From JANRKT01 sp033763355 (GTDB taxonomy: Bacteria > Bacteroidota > Bacteroidia > Chitinophagales > Chitinophagaceae): DNA of 16,031 nt. The position numbers and the translations under genes are program-made. Location of the stretch: NCBI GenBank assembly GCA_033763355.1, contig JANRKT010000120.1:1-16031 (forward strand), written 5' to 3'. A model generated the notes under the pieces. The model was not told the origin of the DNA, searched no databases, and was given only the letters and a program-made list of their open reading frames with translations. Below are positions 1 to 5,688 of the stretch, piece by piece; the first letter of the stretch is position 1; each line of letters begins with the position of its first letter.

Positions 1-1157
1 TTATCCAGCGGGCTTTTTATGTTTTTTATATCCTTTGTGCTTACATGCGTGTACCGCAGGGTTGTTTTTATATCGTTATGCCCAAGCAATTCCTGAATGT
101 ATTTTATGTCGGTTCCCTGCTCCAGCAAATGGGTTGCAAAACTGTGCCGCAGCGTGTGGATACCACCCTTGAGCTTAACCCCCGCTTTTTCCTTGGCCTG
201 GCTAAAAACCTGCTGCGCACTGCGGGCACTGTACTGCTCCCCCTCCTGCCCTTCAAACAAATAAACTTTGGGCTTATACTCCAAAAAATATTTTCGCAGT
301 TGCTCCAGCAGTTTTTCGCTCAGCATTACCTGCCGGTCCTTCTTCCCTTTTGCCTGCTCTACATGTATAACCATTCTTTTGCTGTTAATATCCTTAACCC
401 TCAGGTTTATAATTTCACTTACCCTTAACCCTGCGGCATAGCCAAGCATCAATAAGGTCCGGTGCTTCAGGTTGCCGGCTTCTTTTATCATTTTTACCAC
501 CTCTGTTGCTGCCAGTACCTTAGGAAGTTTCTCCGGCCGTTTGGGCCTTGGTATTTCTATAAAAAACTTATCCCGCTTCAGCAACTGTTCAAAATAAAAC
601 TTCAGTGCATTTAACGTGCTGTGAATTTTGGCTTCTGAAAATTTTTTCTTTTGCATCAGCCACAGCAGGTATGCTTTTACCTGCTCTGTTGTTAAATCAT
701 TAATATTTCTTTCTTTCAGCAGGCGCATCAGCACCAGTATTTCATTTTTATACAACTCAATAGTGCGGGCACTGTACCCTTTAAGCGTTAATAACTTTAC
801 GGTTTGCTGCAACTGGTCAAGATGGGCGGAAGAAATGCGGTAGGTTACCAGGTTACCGGCATTTATATTTTCCCTGTTGGCAGATCCGGCAGCCTTCTTT
901 ATCTGAACAATCTTTTTCCTCTTTTCAAGATAAGCCCTCAGGGCGCTGTTATCAATAGCGGCATTGTTTCTTATTGCGGTAACTGCATCTTTATACAGTT
1001 CTTCTTTTAATGGAAAATACCAGCACCTGTGTGTCTGGCTCCATTTTACTTGCTTCAGCTTTTTAACCGCCTCGTTCAGTATTTTATTACCCGTGAACCT
1101 TAAAGCAATAAATTCCCCTCCGCGGTGGTAAAGGGGCTCCAGTACAACTTTCTCCAT
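1..1157 (-). CDS. Tyrosine recombinase (XerC/XerD/phage-integrase family), 3' end cut by window edge
   Basis: This is a site-specific recombinase that would cut and rejoin DNA through a 3'-phosphotyrosine intermediate. I translated the minus strand from the ATG at 1157; 385 residues are visible, ending ...SPLD at the window edge, so only a short tail is missing. The full catalytic set is present: R245 (GLRVSEI), K270 (QAKGKKDR), H334 and R337 (HTLRHSFATH), H360 (LLGHND) and nucleophile Y369 (RYTHV). A SAM-like core-binding domain spans about 112-200 and the catalytic domain about 215-380. The first ~65 residues form an extra module with WSQTHRCWYFP, so the protein is much longer than housekeeping XerC/XerD (about 300 residues). 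It starts 29 bp after the nadA stop and may be co-transcribed with it. No element ends or cargo are visible here, so mobile integrase, invertase or domesticated recombinase all remain possible. Confidence 0.93.
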   Translation of the reverse strand, partial: MEKVVLEPLYHRGGEFIALRFTGNKILNEAVKKLKQVKWSQTHRCWYFPLKEELYKDAVTAIRNNAAIDNSALRAYLEKRKKIVQIKKAAGSANRENINAGNLVTYRISSAHLDQLQQTVKLLTLKGYSARTIELYKNEILVLMRLLKERNINDLTTEQVKAYLLWLMQKKKFSEAKIHSTLNALKFYFEQLLKRDKFFIEIPRPKRPEKLPKVLAATEVVKMIKEAGNLKHRTLLMLGYAAGLRVSEIINLRVKDINSKRMVIHVEQAKGKKDRQVMLSEKLLEQLRKYFLEYKPKVYLFEGQEGEQYSARSAQQVFSQAKEKAGVKLKGGIHTLRHSFATHLLEQGTDIKYIQELLGHNDIKTTLRYTHVSTKDIKNIKSPLD

Positions 1158-1186
1158 CCCTTTAAAATAATTAATCTTTGGCAGCT

Positions 1187-2197
1187 TTACAATCCGGCTT
1201 TACTGCTTATATCTAACATCCTTTTTATGGGCCGCAGCGCTGCCAGTCTCAACTCCTCATCCATCGTTATCTCCGGTGTTTCATACTCCATGCACAAATA
1301 CAGTTTTTCAAGTGTGTTAAGTTTCATGTGGGGGCAGTCGTTGCAGGCGCAGGCATTATTGGGCGGCGCTGGTATAAATGTTTTTTGCGGGCTGGCTTTC
1401 ATCATCTGGTGCAATATGCCGGTTTCCGTGGCCACAATGTATTCCTGTGTGCCGTCTTTCTCTGTGTATTTCAGTAATTGTGTGGTAGAACCTATAAAAT
1501 CTGCAAGTTTCAATACGGCATCTTCACATTCAGGGTGGGCAATCAGTTTGGCCTGCGGGTGTCTCATTTTAAGTTTGGTAATTTTTTCCAGGCTGAAGAT
1601 TTCATGCACCATGCAGGCGCCGTTCCACAGCAGCATGTTGCGGCCGGTTATTTTGCTGATGTAGGCCCCCAGGTTTTTATCAGGCGCAAATATAATGGGC
1701 TGTTCTTTGGGGAAGCTTTCCACAATAATTTTCGCATTGCTGCTTGTGCATATCACATCGCTTAAAGCTTTTATTCCTGCGCTGCAGTTAATGTAACTCA
1801 CCACCACATGGTCGGGGTGCTGCTCCTTAAACTTTTTAAACAGGGGCGGCGGGCAACTGTCGCTGAGGGAACAGCCAGCCTTTAAATCGGGTATTACCAC
1901 CTTTTTGGCAGGGTTGAGTATTTTGGCTGTCTCGGCCATAAAATGCACACCGGCAAAAACAATCATGTCTGCATTGGTTTTTTCCGCCTGTTGCGCAAGG
2001 CCAAGGCTGTCACCGATATAATCTGCCACATCCTGTATATCCGGTTCCTGGTAGTAATGCGCCAGCAACACGGCATTTCTCTCTTTCTTCAGCCTTTCTA
2101 TTTCGTGAAAGATGTCCAGCGTGGGGTCAATATCAATATCCAGGAAACCGGCGTTGGGCACATTGGCTTTTGCAGCGTCAAGGTGAATAACTGCCAT
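1187..2197 (-). CDS. nadA: Quinolinate synthase NadA
   Basis: NadA condenses iminoaspartate with dihydroxyacetone phosphate to give quinolinate, the step before NadC in de novo NAD synthesis, using an oxygen-sensitive [4Fe-4S] cluster in the cytoplasm. The 336-residue length fits the family. Visible family sequence includes LAHYYQEPDIQDVADYIGDS at about 45-64, MAETAKIL, KAGCSLSDSCP (C109), NGACMVHEIF (C195), HPECEDAV (about 221-228) and CNDCPHM (C288). C109, C195 and C288 are the expected cluster ligands. The ATG at 2197 is the natural start: the N-terminus MAVIHLDAAK is short and family-like, and no purine-rich ribosome-binding site precedes it. nadB and nadC are not in the window, so nadA stands apart from the rest of its pathway. 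The tyrosine recombinase gene follows 29 bp downstream on the same strand. Confidence 0.96.
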   Translation of the reverse strand: MAVIHLDAAKANVPNAGFLDIDIDPTLDIFHEIERLKKERNAVLLAHYYQEPDIQDVADYIGDSLGLAQQAEKTNADMIVFAGVHFMAETAKILNPAKKVVIPDLKAGCSLSDSCPPPLFKKFKEQHPDHVVVSYINCSAGIKALSDVICTSSNAKIIVESFPKEQPIIFAPDKNLGAYISKITGRNMLLWNGACMVHEIFSLEKITKLKMRHPQAKLIAHPECEDAVLKLADFIGSTTQLLKYTEKDGTQEYIVATETGILHQMMKASPQKTFIPAPPNNACACNDCPHMKLNTLEKLYLCMEYETPEITMDEELRLAALRPIKRMLDISSKAGL

Positions 2198-2216
2198 AGT
2201 ATTATAGTATTAATAC
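2198..2216. promoter_or_regulatory. Palindrome and short tandem repeat directly upstream of nadA
   Basis: GTATTAATAC (2207-2216) is a perfect 10-bp palindrome ending 10 nt before the nadA ATG. AGTATTA occurs twice on the plus strand (2198-2204 and 2206-2212). The position would suit an operator for nadA or a structure in its leader. No matching regulator is present in the window, so the role is inferred. Confidence 0.3.
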
Positions 2217-2252
2217 ATTATTTATATAAAATTACCTATTATTATTAGGGCT

Positions 2253-2268
2253 GTGGATTAGTGGATTA
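2253..2268. repeat. Tandem 8-bp repeat GTGGATTA x2
   Basis: GTGGATTA occurs twice without a gap (2253-2260 and 2261-2268). Read on the minus strand each unit is TAATCCAC, the core of a DnaA-box-like sequence. It sits right beside the AT-rich stretch next to nadA. Confidence 0.6.
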
Positions 2269-2355
2269 ATATTTTATTGTGCATTTGCTTTTCTGATTAC
2301 ACCCTGCATATCCACAGTATTTCACATTTTATTCAGTAAGCGTAACCCAACACAG

Positions 2356-2367
2356 GTAAAGCTTTAC
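2356..2367. repeat. Perfect 12-bp palindrome GTAAAGCTTTAC
   Basis: GTAAAGCTTTAC reads identically on both strands. It is flanked by the inverted pentamers GTAAC (2342-2346) and GTTAC (2368-2372). The symmetry suits a dimeric DNA-binding protein; no terminator-type T-run follows it on the plus strand. Confidence 0.45.
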
Positions 2368-2614
2368 GTTACATATTAACAACTGTGTATTAAAAAAGCT
2401 GCGTATAAAATAAACATATCATGTACGTTTTTTTGTGTTAACAGGGTATGTATAAACTGCCGCTTTTACCCGCCGCCGCATGTATCATACTGCCGGATGT
2501 AAAGTTGTTTTCTATTTCTTCACAATAAAAAGTAAAACGGTATGCCATTTATCCACGTTATTTTGTTGCTTTCAACATTGCCCTGTTAATTTCTTTATCT
2601 GCAGGTGAGCGGCT

Positions 2615-2640
2615 GTTAAACCCCCACTTTGTTAAACCCC
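2615..2640 (+). repeat. Direct repeat GTTAAACCCC x2
   Basis: GTTAAACCCC occurs at 2615-2624 and again at 2631-2640, a 16-bp period. That is close to one and a half helical turns, which could fit two protein-binding half-sites. The function is unknown. Confidence 0.4.
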
Positions 2641-2705
2641 GTGTTTATTTTATAATGCACATCTAAAAGTCAAATCCAGCGCCGGTTCAGGATGGTTTTC
2701 CACAG

Positions 2706-2736
2706 TTTGTTGATAAGCTTTATTTACCTATTTTTG
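2706..2736 (+). promoter_or_regulatory. Bacteroidota-type promoter for the PpiD-like foldase gene
   Basis: TTTG (2706-2709) and TATTTTTG (2729-2736) are separated by 19 bp. They match the known Bacteroidota sigma-ABfr consensus of a -33 TTTG and a -7 TAnnTTTG. Transcription would begin near 2743, leaving a leader of about 28 nt before the ATG at 2771. A DnaA-box-like nonamer (2696-2704) lies one base upstream of the -33 element. Confidence 0.7.
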
Positions 2737-2770
2737 CCGTCCGATTTAAAAAACCACATCCACATTTTAT

Positions 2771-4909
2771 ATGTCAATAATACAGCAATTGCGTGACAGG
2801 GCGGCGATTCTTCTTATATCATTGATTGCTTTAAGCCTTATCGGGTTCCTGGTGCAGGATGCTTTTGTTGGCGGCAGCAGCGGATTGTTCAGCGGCCCGT
2901 CCACCACAGCAGGATCAATTAACGGCAGAAAAGTAGATGCAAGGGAATACAGTGATAAAGTGAGGCTGGCGGAAGAAGGTTACCGTTCAAGGGGCTATCC
3001 CATGAACGAAATGATGTCGCAAAATGTAATGGAAAGCATCTGGAACTCATATATACAGGATGAACTGGTGCGGACAGAATGTAATAAACTGGGTATTGCA
3101 TTTACGCCTAAAGAGCTTGGCGCATTGCTTTTCAGCGATGATGCGCCGCAGGAATTTAAACAATTGTTTACCGACCAGAATACCGGTGTATATAATATTG
3201 ACGGGGCACGCCAGTGGTTTGCCAATATTAAAAAAAGTAAAAAGAGCGAGGATGTGAAAGCTATTAATGAACAACTCATCAATCCACTTGTGCTGAACCA
3301 GATGATGATAAAATATGTATCGCTGGTAAGCGGTGCAACCAATGTACCCAAATGGATGGTGGAAAAAATGAATACCGATAACAATACATTTGCCGGTATT
3401 TCATTTGCGGGCTTTCCTTACGGAACCATGAGCGACAGCCTGCCGGGCCTTAAAGTAACCGACGCAGAGATTAATGAATATGTGCAGCAGCACAAAGATG
3501 AATACAAGCAGGAAAAAACAAGAAGCATATCTTATGTGGTGTTTGATGCGGGCCCGAGCAAAGGAGACAGCACCGCAATCCTGAACCAGCTGGAAGCGTT
3601 GAAAAGCGATTTTGCTGTAGCGGCAGATGCAAGGGCATTTGTAACAAGAAACAATTCAGCATTACCCTTTTTTGATGGCTATGCACTAAAGTCAAACCTT
3701 CAAATGGCAATGAAGGACAGCATTATTGCTTTACCTGTTGGAAAAGTAATTGGCCCTTACCTTGACGGGGGAAGCTATGTAATTGCCAAAAAGGTAGATG
3801 TAATGAAACTTCCCGACAGTGTTTATTGCCGCCACATATTAATAAGAACAGCAGGCGAAGGCGCTACACCTGACAGCACCGCCAAAAAAAGGATTGACAG
3901 CATTGCTGCAGCAATAAATGCAGGCGGGGATTTTGAAAAAATAATGATGCAGGTATCTGATGACAAAGAAGCCAACAAGATTCCCGGCGGTATAATGCAG
4001 TTCAGTTCGATGCAGATACAGAACAAGGAAAGCTTTGACCCTGATTTTGGAAAGTTCATATTATTTGACGGAAAGAAAGGGGACAGGAAAGTTGTAAAAA
4101 CGCAATTCGGGTACCATTACATCCATATTACCGAACAGAAGAAATTTGAAGATGCGTATAAGGTTGCCTATCTCTCCAAACGCATAGTGCCCAGCCCCGA
4201 AACAGATAACGCCGCATCCGCAGCCGCAACACAGTTTGCCGCCAACAGCCGCAACATAAAAGCATTTGATGAAAATGTTACCAAACAAAAACTAAATAAA
4301 AGGCTTGCAGACAACATCAGGGAAATGGATTATTCCGCTGCCGGGTTGCCATCACGCCAGTTTGTAAAATGGATTTTTGAAAATGAGATTGGCGATGTTT
4401 CAGAGCCATTTGATTTTGATGATAAATATGTGGTGGCGGTAATAACCGGCGCTTACAGCGAGGGGGTGCAGCCTGCACAGGTAGCAAGGCCATTGGTAGA
4501 ACCCCTGCTGCGAAACAGAAAAAAAGCGGCGGAGATCATTAAAAAGATCGGCAGCATCACCACCCTTGAAGCGGTTGCGTCTGCCCATAACCTTACTGTT
4601 TTAAAGGCTGACACGGTACGGTTTGCAGACCAGTTTATTCCCAACCTGGGCGGGGAACCAAAAGTAATTGGCGCCGCGTTCTATAAACAAAACCTCAATA
4701 AAGTTTCTGCGCCCATTGAGGGCGGCGGAGGGGTGTACCTCATACAGGTTCATAATACCGGCGCTTTGCCCAATACAGCATTACCAGCAGAAGACCAGCG
4801 CAAAATGTTAACTCAGCAAATAAAGCAGTACATAAATACCGGAACGGTTATAGACGCTTTGCGAAAAGCATCAAATATAAAAGACAACCGCCGCGAAGCG
4901 GGGTTCTGA
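2771..4909 (+). CDS. PpiD/SurA-like periplasmic peptidyl-prolyl isomerase (foldase)
   Basis: This is a 712-residue membrane-anchored chaperone expected to help outer-membrane and periplasmic proteins fold. A short cytoplasmic start (MSIIQQLRDRA) leads into one transmembrane segment at about 12-28; no cleavable signal is evident, so the rest should face the periplasm. Residues about 45-240 form a SurA_N/PpiD-like helical chaperone region (SINGRKVDAREY near 49-60). A parvulin-type PPIase domain lies at about 347-456, with the family marks CRHILIRT, DFEKIMMQVSDD, PGGIMQF and VKTQFGYHYIHITE. A second, degenerate parvulin-like or helical segment occupies about 545-690. The overall layout is that of PpiD, and the length is close to family members in this phylum. 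A good promoter lies upstream and a strong terminator downstream, so it is probably transcribed alone. Whether the isomerase site is active cannot be judged by eye. Confidence 0.9.
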   Translation: MSIIQQLRDRAAILLISLIALSLIGFLVQDAFVGGSSGLFSGPSTTAGSINGRKVDAREYSDKVRLAEEGYRSRGYPMNEMMSQNVMESIWNSYIQDELVRTECNKLGIAFTPKELGALLFSDDAPQEFKQLFTDQNTGVYNIDGARQWFANIKKSKKSEDVKAINEQLINPLVLNQMMIKYVSLVSGATNVPKWMVEKMNTDNNTFAGISFAGFPYGTMSDSLPGLKVTDAEINEYVQQHKDEYKQEKTRSISYVVFDAGPSKGDSTAILNQLEALKSDFAVAADARAFVTRNNSALPFFDGYALKSNLQMAMKDSIIALPVGKVIGPYLDGGSYVIAKKVDVMKLPDSVYCRHILIRTAGEGATPDSTAKKRIDSIAAAINAGGDFEKIMMQVSDDKEANKIPGGIMQFSSMQIQNKESFDPDFGKFILFDGKKGDRKVVKTQFGYHYIHITEQKKFEDAYKVAYLSKRIVPSPETDNAASAAATQFAANSRNIKAFDENVTKQKLNKRLADNIREMDYSAAGLPSRQFVKWIFENEIGDVSEPFDFDDKYVVAVITGAYSEGVQPAQVARPLVEPLLRNRKKAAEIIKKIGSITTLEAVASAHNLTVLKADTVRFADQFIPNLGGEPKVIGAAFYKQNLNKVSAPIEGGGGVYLIQVHNTGALPNTALPAEDQRKMLTQQIKQYINTGTVIDALRKASNIKDNRREAGF

Positions 4910-4931
4910 CAGTGACCATACATGAGAAATC

Positions 4932-4968
4932 AAACCGGTTCTGCTAATGCGGAACCGGTTTTTATTTT
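4932..4968 (+). terminator. Rho-independent terminator of the foldase gene
   Basis: AAACCGGTTC (4932-4941) pairs perfectly with GAACCGGTTT (4952-4961) around a 10-nt loop, followed by TTATTTTT. It begins 22 bp after the foldase stop codon. Confidence 0.88.
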
Positions 4969-5024
4969 TGGGTAAAACCTTATTTGCTGCTTACATTATA
5001 CCAGTAAGACACGAGGAGTTCTCT

Positions 5025-5152
5025 GTCGCAGGCGGCGGAAACGCCCCCTGCGACAACACGCCTGTGTTGGTGCCCGCCTGTCCGGTAGGCAGGTCCCCAC
5101 CAACGCTTTGATATATTTTTAAAGCCCGGGCGGCATTAAAAACATCCCGCCC
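5025..5152. repeat. Cluster of GC-rich inverted repeats (REP/structured-RNA-like)
   Basis: Four hairpins lie in a row. First, GTCGCAGG (5025-5032) pairs with CCTGCGAC (5047-5054) and, across one C-C mismatch, GGCG pairs with CGCC around a GAAA loop (5038-5041). Second, AACAC/GTGTT (5055-5068) has loop GCCT. Third, GTTGGTG (5066-5072) pairs with CACCAAC (5098-5104) around an inner GCCT/AGGC hairpin; it overlaps the second, so these are alternatives. Fourth, GGGCGG (5128-5133) pairs with CCGCCC (5147-5152). No protein gene is convincing here; a 68-codon minus-strand frame across it is mostly hairpin sequence. A short dispersed repeat or a structured RNA is the likeliest explanation. Confidence 0.6.
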
Positions 5153-5227
5153 AAAAGTCAAGGCGACGGGGCCCGGCATTATCACCATTCTGGTCATATC
5201 TTTCTTTATTTGGGAATGACAGCAGCG

Positions 5228-5252
5228 GTTTAATGCTTAAAGGGTATTAAAC
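5228..5252. repeat. Inverted repeat GTTTAAT / ATTAAAC in the otherwise featureless stretch 5153-5373
   Basis: GTTTAAT (5228-5234) and ATTAAAC (5246-5252) are perfect inverted 7-mers 11 bp apart. It could be an operator or a weak hairpin. I see no gene or other clear signal in the rest of 5153-5373. Confidence 0.35.
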
Positions 5253-5373
5253 ATTTACGTGTGCCGGAGTGGGTAACAAACTGGCCCTGAGCGGATGAGG
5301 GGTGGTTGAAATGCAAAAAAACAGGCGGAGATAGTTGTTTACTACTGATTTATGCCTATATTCGTACGGCCAT

Positions 5374-5409
5374 AAAAAAAGAGCCATCCCGTAGAAACGG
5401 AACGGCCTC
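5374..5409 (-). terminator. Rho-independent terminator on the minus strand
   Basis: Read on the minus strand, GCCGTTCCGT pairs with ACGGGATGGC, with two G-U pairs and a TTCT loop. A run of seven T follows (plus-strand A run at 5374-5380). It ends the putative small RNA. Confidence 0.7.
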
Positions 5410-5547
5410 AACGATTGCTTGCCATATGAAAATCTTCAGAATATTATTAAGCTCTTAGCTCAATTTCTTTTTTTGATCATTTCCCTTTTCGGGAATGCGG
5501 CCTTTACGATTCTTAGCCACTTTTTCAACGATTGCCTGCTGTATGAA
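5408..5547. repeat. Direct repeats TCAACGATTGC (117 bp apart) plus a diverged third copy
   Basis: TCAACGATTGCTTGCCATATGAAA-like sequence starting at 5408 recurs at 5525, with transitions at three positions across about 24 bp. A third, weaker copy (CCTTTACGATTCTTAGCC) lies at 5501-5518 and shares GGCCTnnACGATTnTTnGCC with the left copy. All three lie inside the putative small RNA. Confidence 0.65.
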
Positions 5548-5567
5548 ACTGCTTTCTTATAACACAA

Positions 5568-5599
5568 TGAAGGTAGGGCGTATTACAATTTCGTTCAAA
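5568..5599 (-). promoter_or_regulatory. Possible promoter of the minus-strand small RNA
   Basis: On the minus strand TTTG (plus 5596-5599) and TACCTTCA (plus 5568-5575) are 20 bp apart. The -33 is perfect; the -7 keeps TAnnTT but not the final TG of TAnnTTTG, so this is only a fair match to the Bacteroidota consensus. Confidence 0.4.
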
Positions 5600-5688
5600 A
5601 CAACTTAAGCTTAATTTGTTTACGCCAAAGCTGGTTGCAGTTCGCCGAAACCCTTGACTGTATTGTGTTTCAGGAAAATTTTATACTG

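Larger units (their letters stand above)
2198..2770. other. Divergent intergenic region with DnaA-box-like nonamers; candidate oriC
   Basis: This 573-bp gap lies between the divergent genes nadA and the foldase gene and has no convincing ORF. Four nonamers match TTATCCACA at 8 of 9 positions: TAATCCACA (minus strand, 2252-2260), ATATCCACA (2308-2316), TTATCCACG (2549-2557) and TTTTCCACA (2696-2704). TAATACACA (minus, 2384-2392) matches the looser TTATNCACA at 8 of 9. Two 7-of-9 sites lie at 2260-2268 and 2756-2764. The stretch 2198-2247 is about 90% AT and could serve as an unwinding element. No site is a perfect box and dnaA is not in view, so an origin is a candidate only; a dense regulatory region is the alternative. 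Confidence 0.35.
5374..5561 (-). ncRNA. Putative small RNA of about 190 nt, no known family recognised
   Basis: The minus strand holds a complete-looking transcription unit in the gap before the 5689 gene. A promoter-like pair lies at 5568-5599, so the transcript would start near 5561, and a rho-independent terminator ends it at 5374. In between are two further hairpins: CATTTCCC/GGGAATG (plus positions 5478-5497, with a one-base bulge) and a 7-bp triloop stem at 5447-5463. Three related blocks containing a CGATT core lie at 5408-5428, 5501-5518 and 5525-5547. There is no in-frame ATG start. One open minus frame ending at the TAA near 5459 reads ...QQAIVEKVAKNRKGRIPEKG..., so a small basic peptide with an unusual start is an alternative. 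The length resembles 6S RNA, but I do not see the long 5'-3' closing stem that 6S would need. Confidence 0.5.

Noticed and set aside
155..163. DnaA-box-like nonamers inside genes (155-163, 14179-14187, 15224-15232)
   Set aside because: They are single sites within coding sequence at about the frequency expected by chance. I noted them as background for the intergenic cluster.
4991..5197. 68-codon minus-strand reading frame across the hairpin cluster
   Set aside because: Its sequence is mostly the translation of inverted repeats (PTGQAG-type), with no family resemblance and no promoter, so I do not count it as a gene.
5447..5475. Hairpin plus T-rich run that could terminate plus-strand transcription
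   Set aside because: The stem is AT-rich with a G-U pair, and no plus-strand gene ends here. I treat it as part of the minus-strand RNA fold.
5635..5688. TTG-initiated extension of the 5689 gene
   Set aside because: The added 18 residues look unlike the rest of the protein, and the ATG at 5689 opens directly into the coherent helical sequence.
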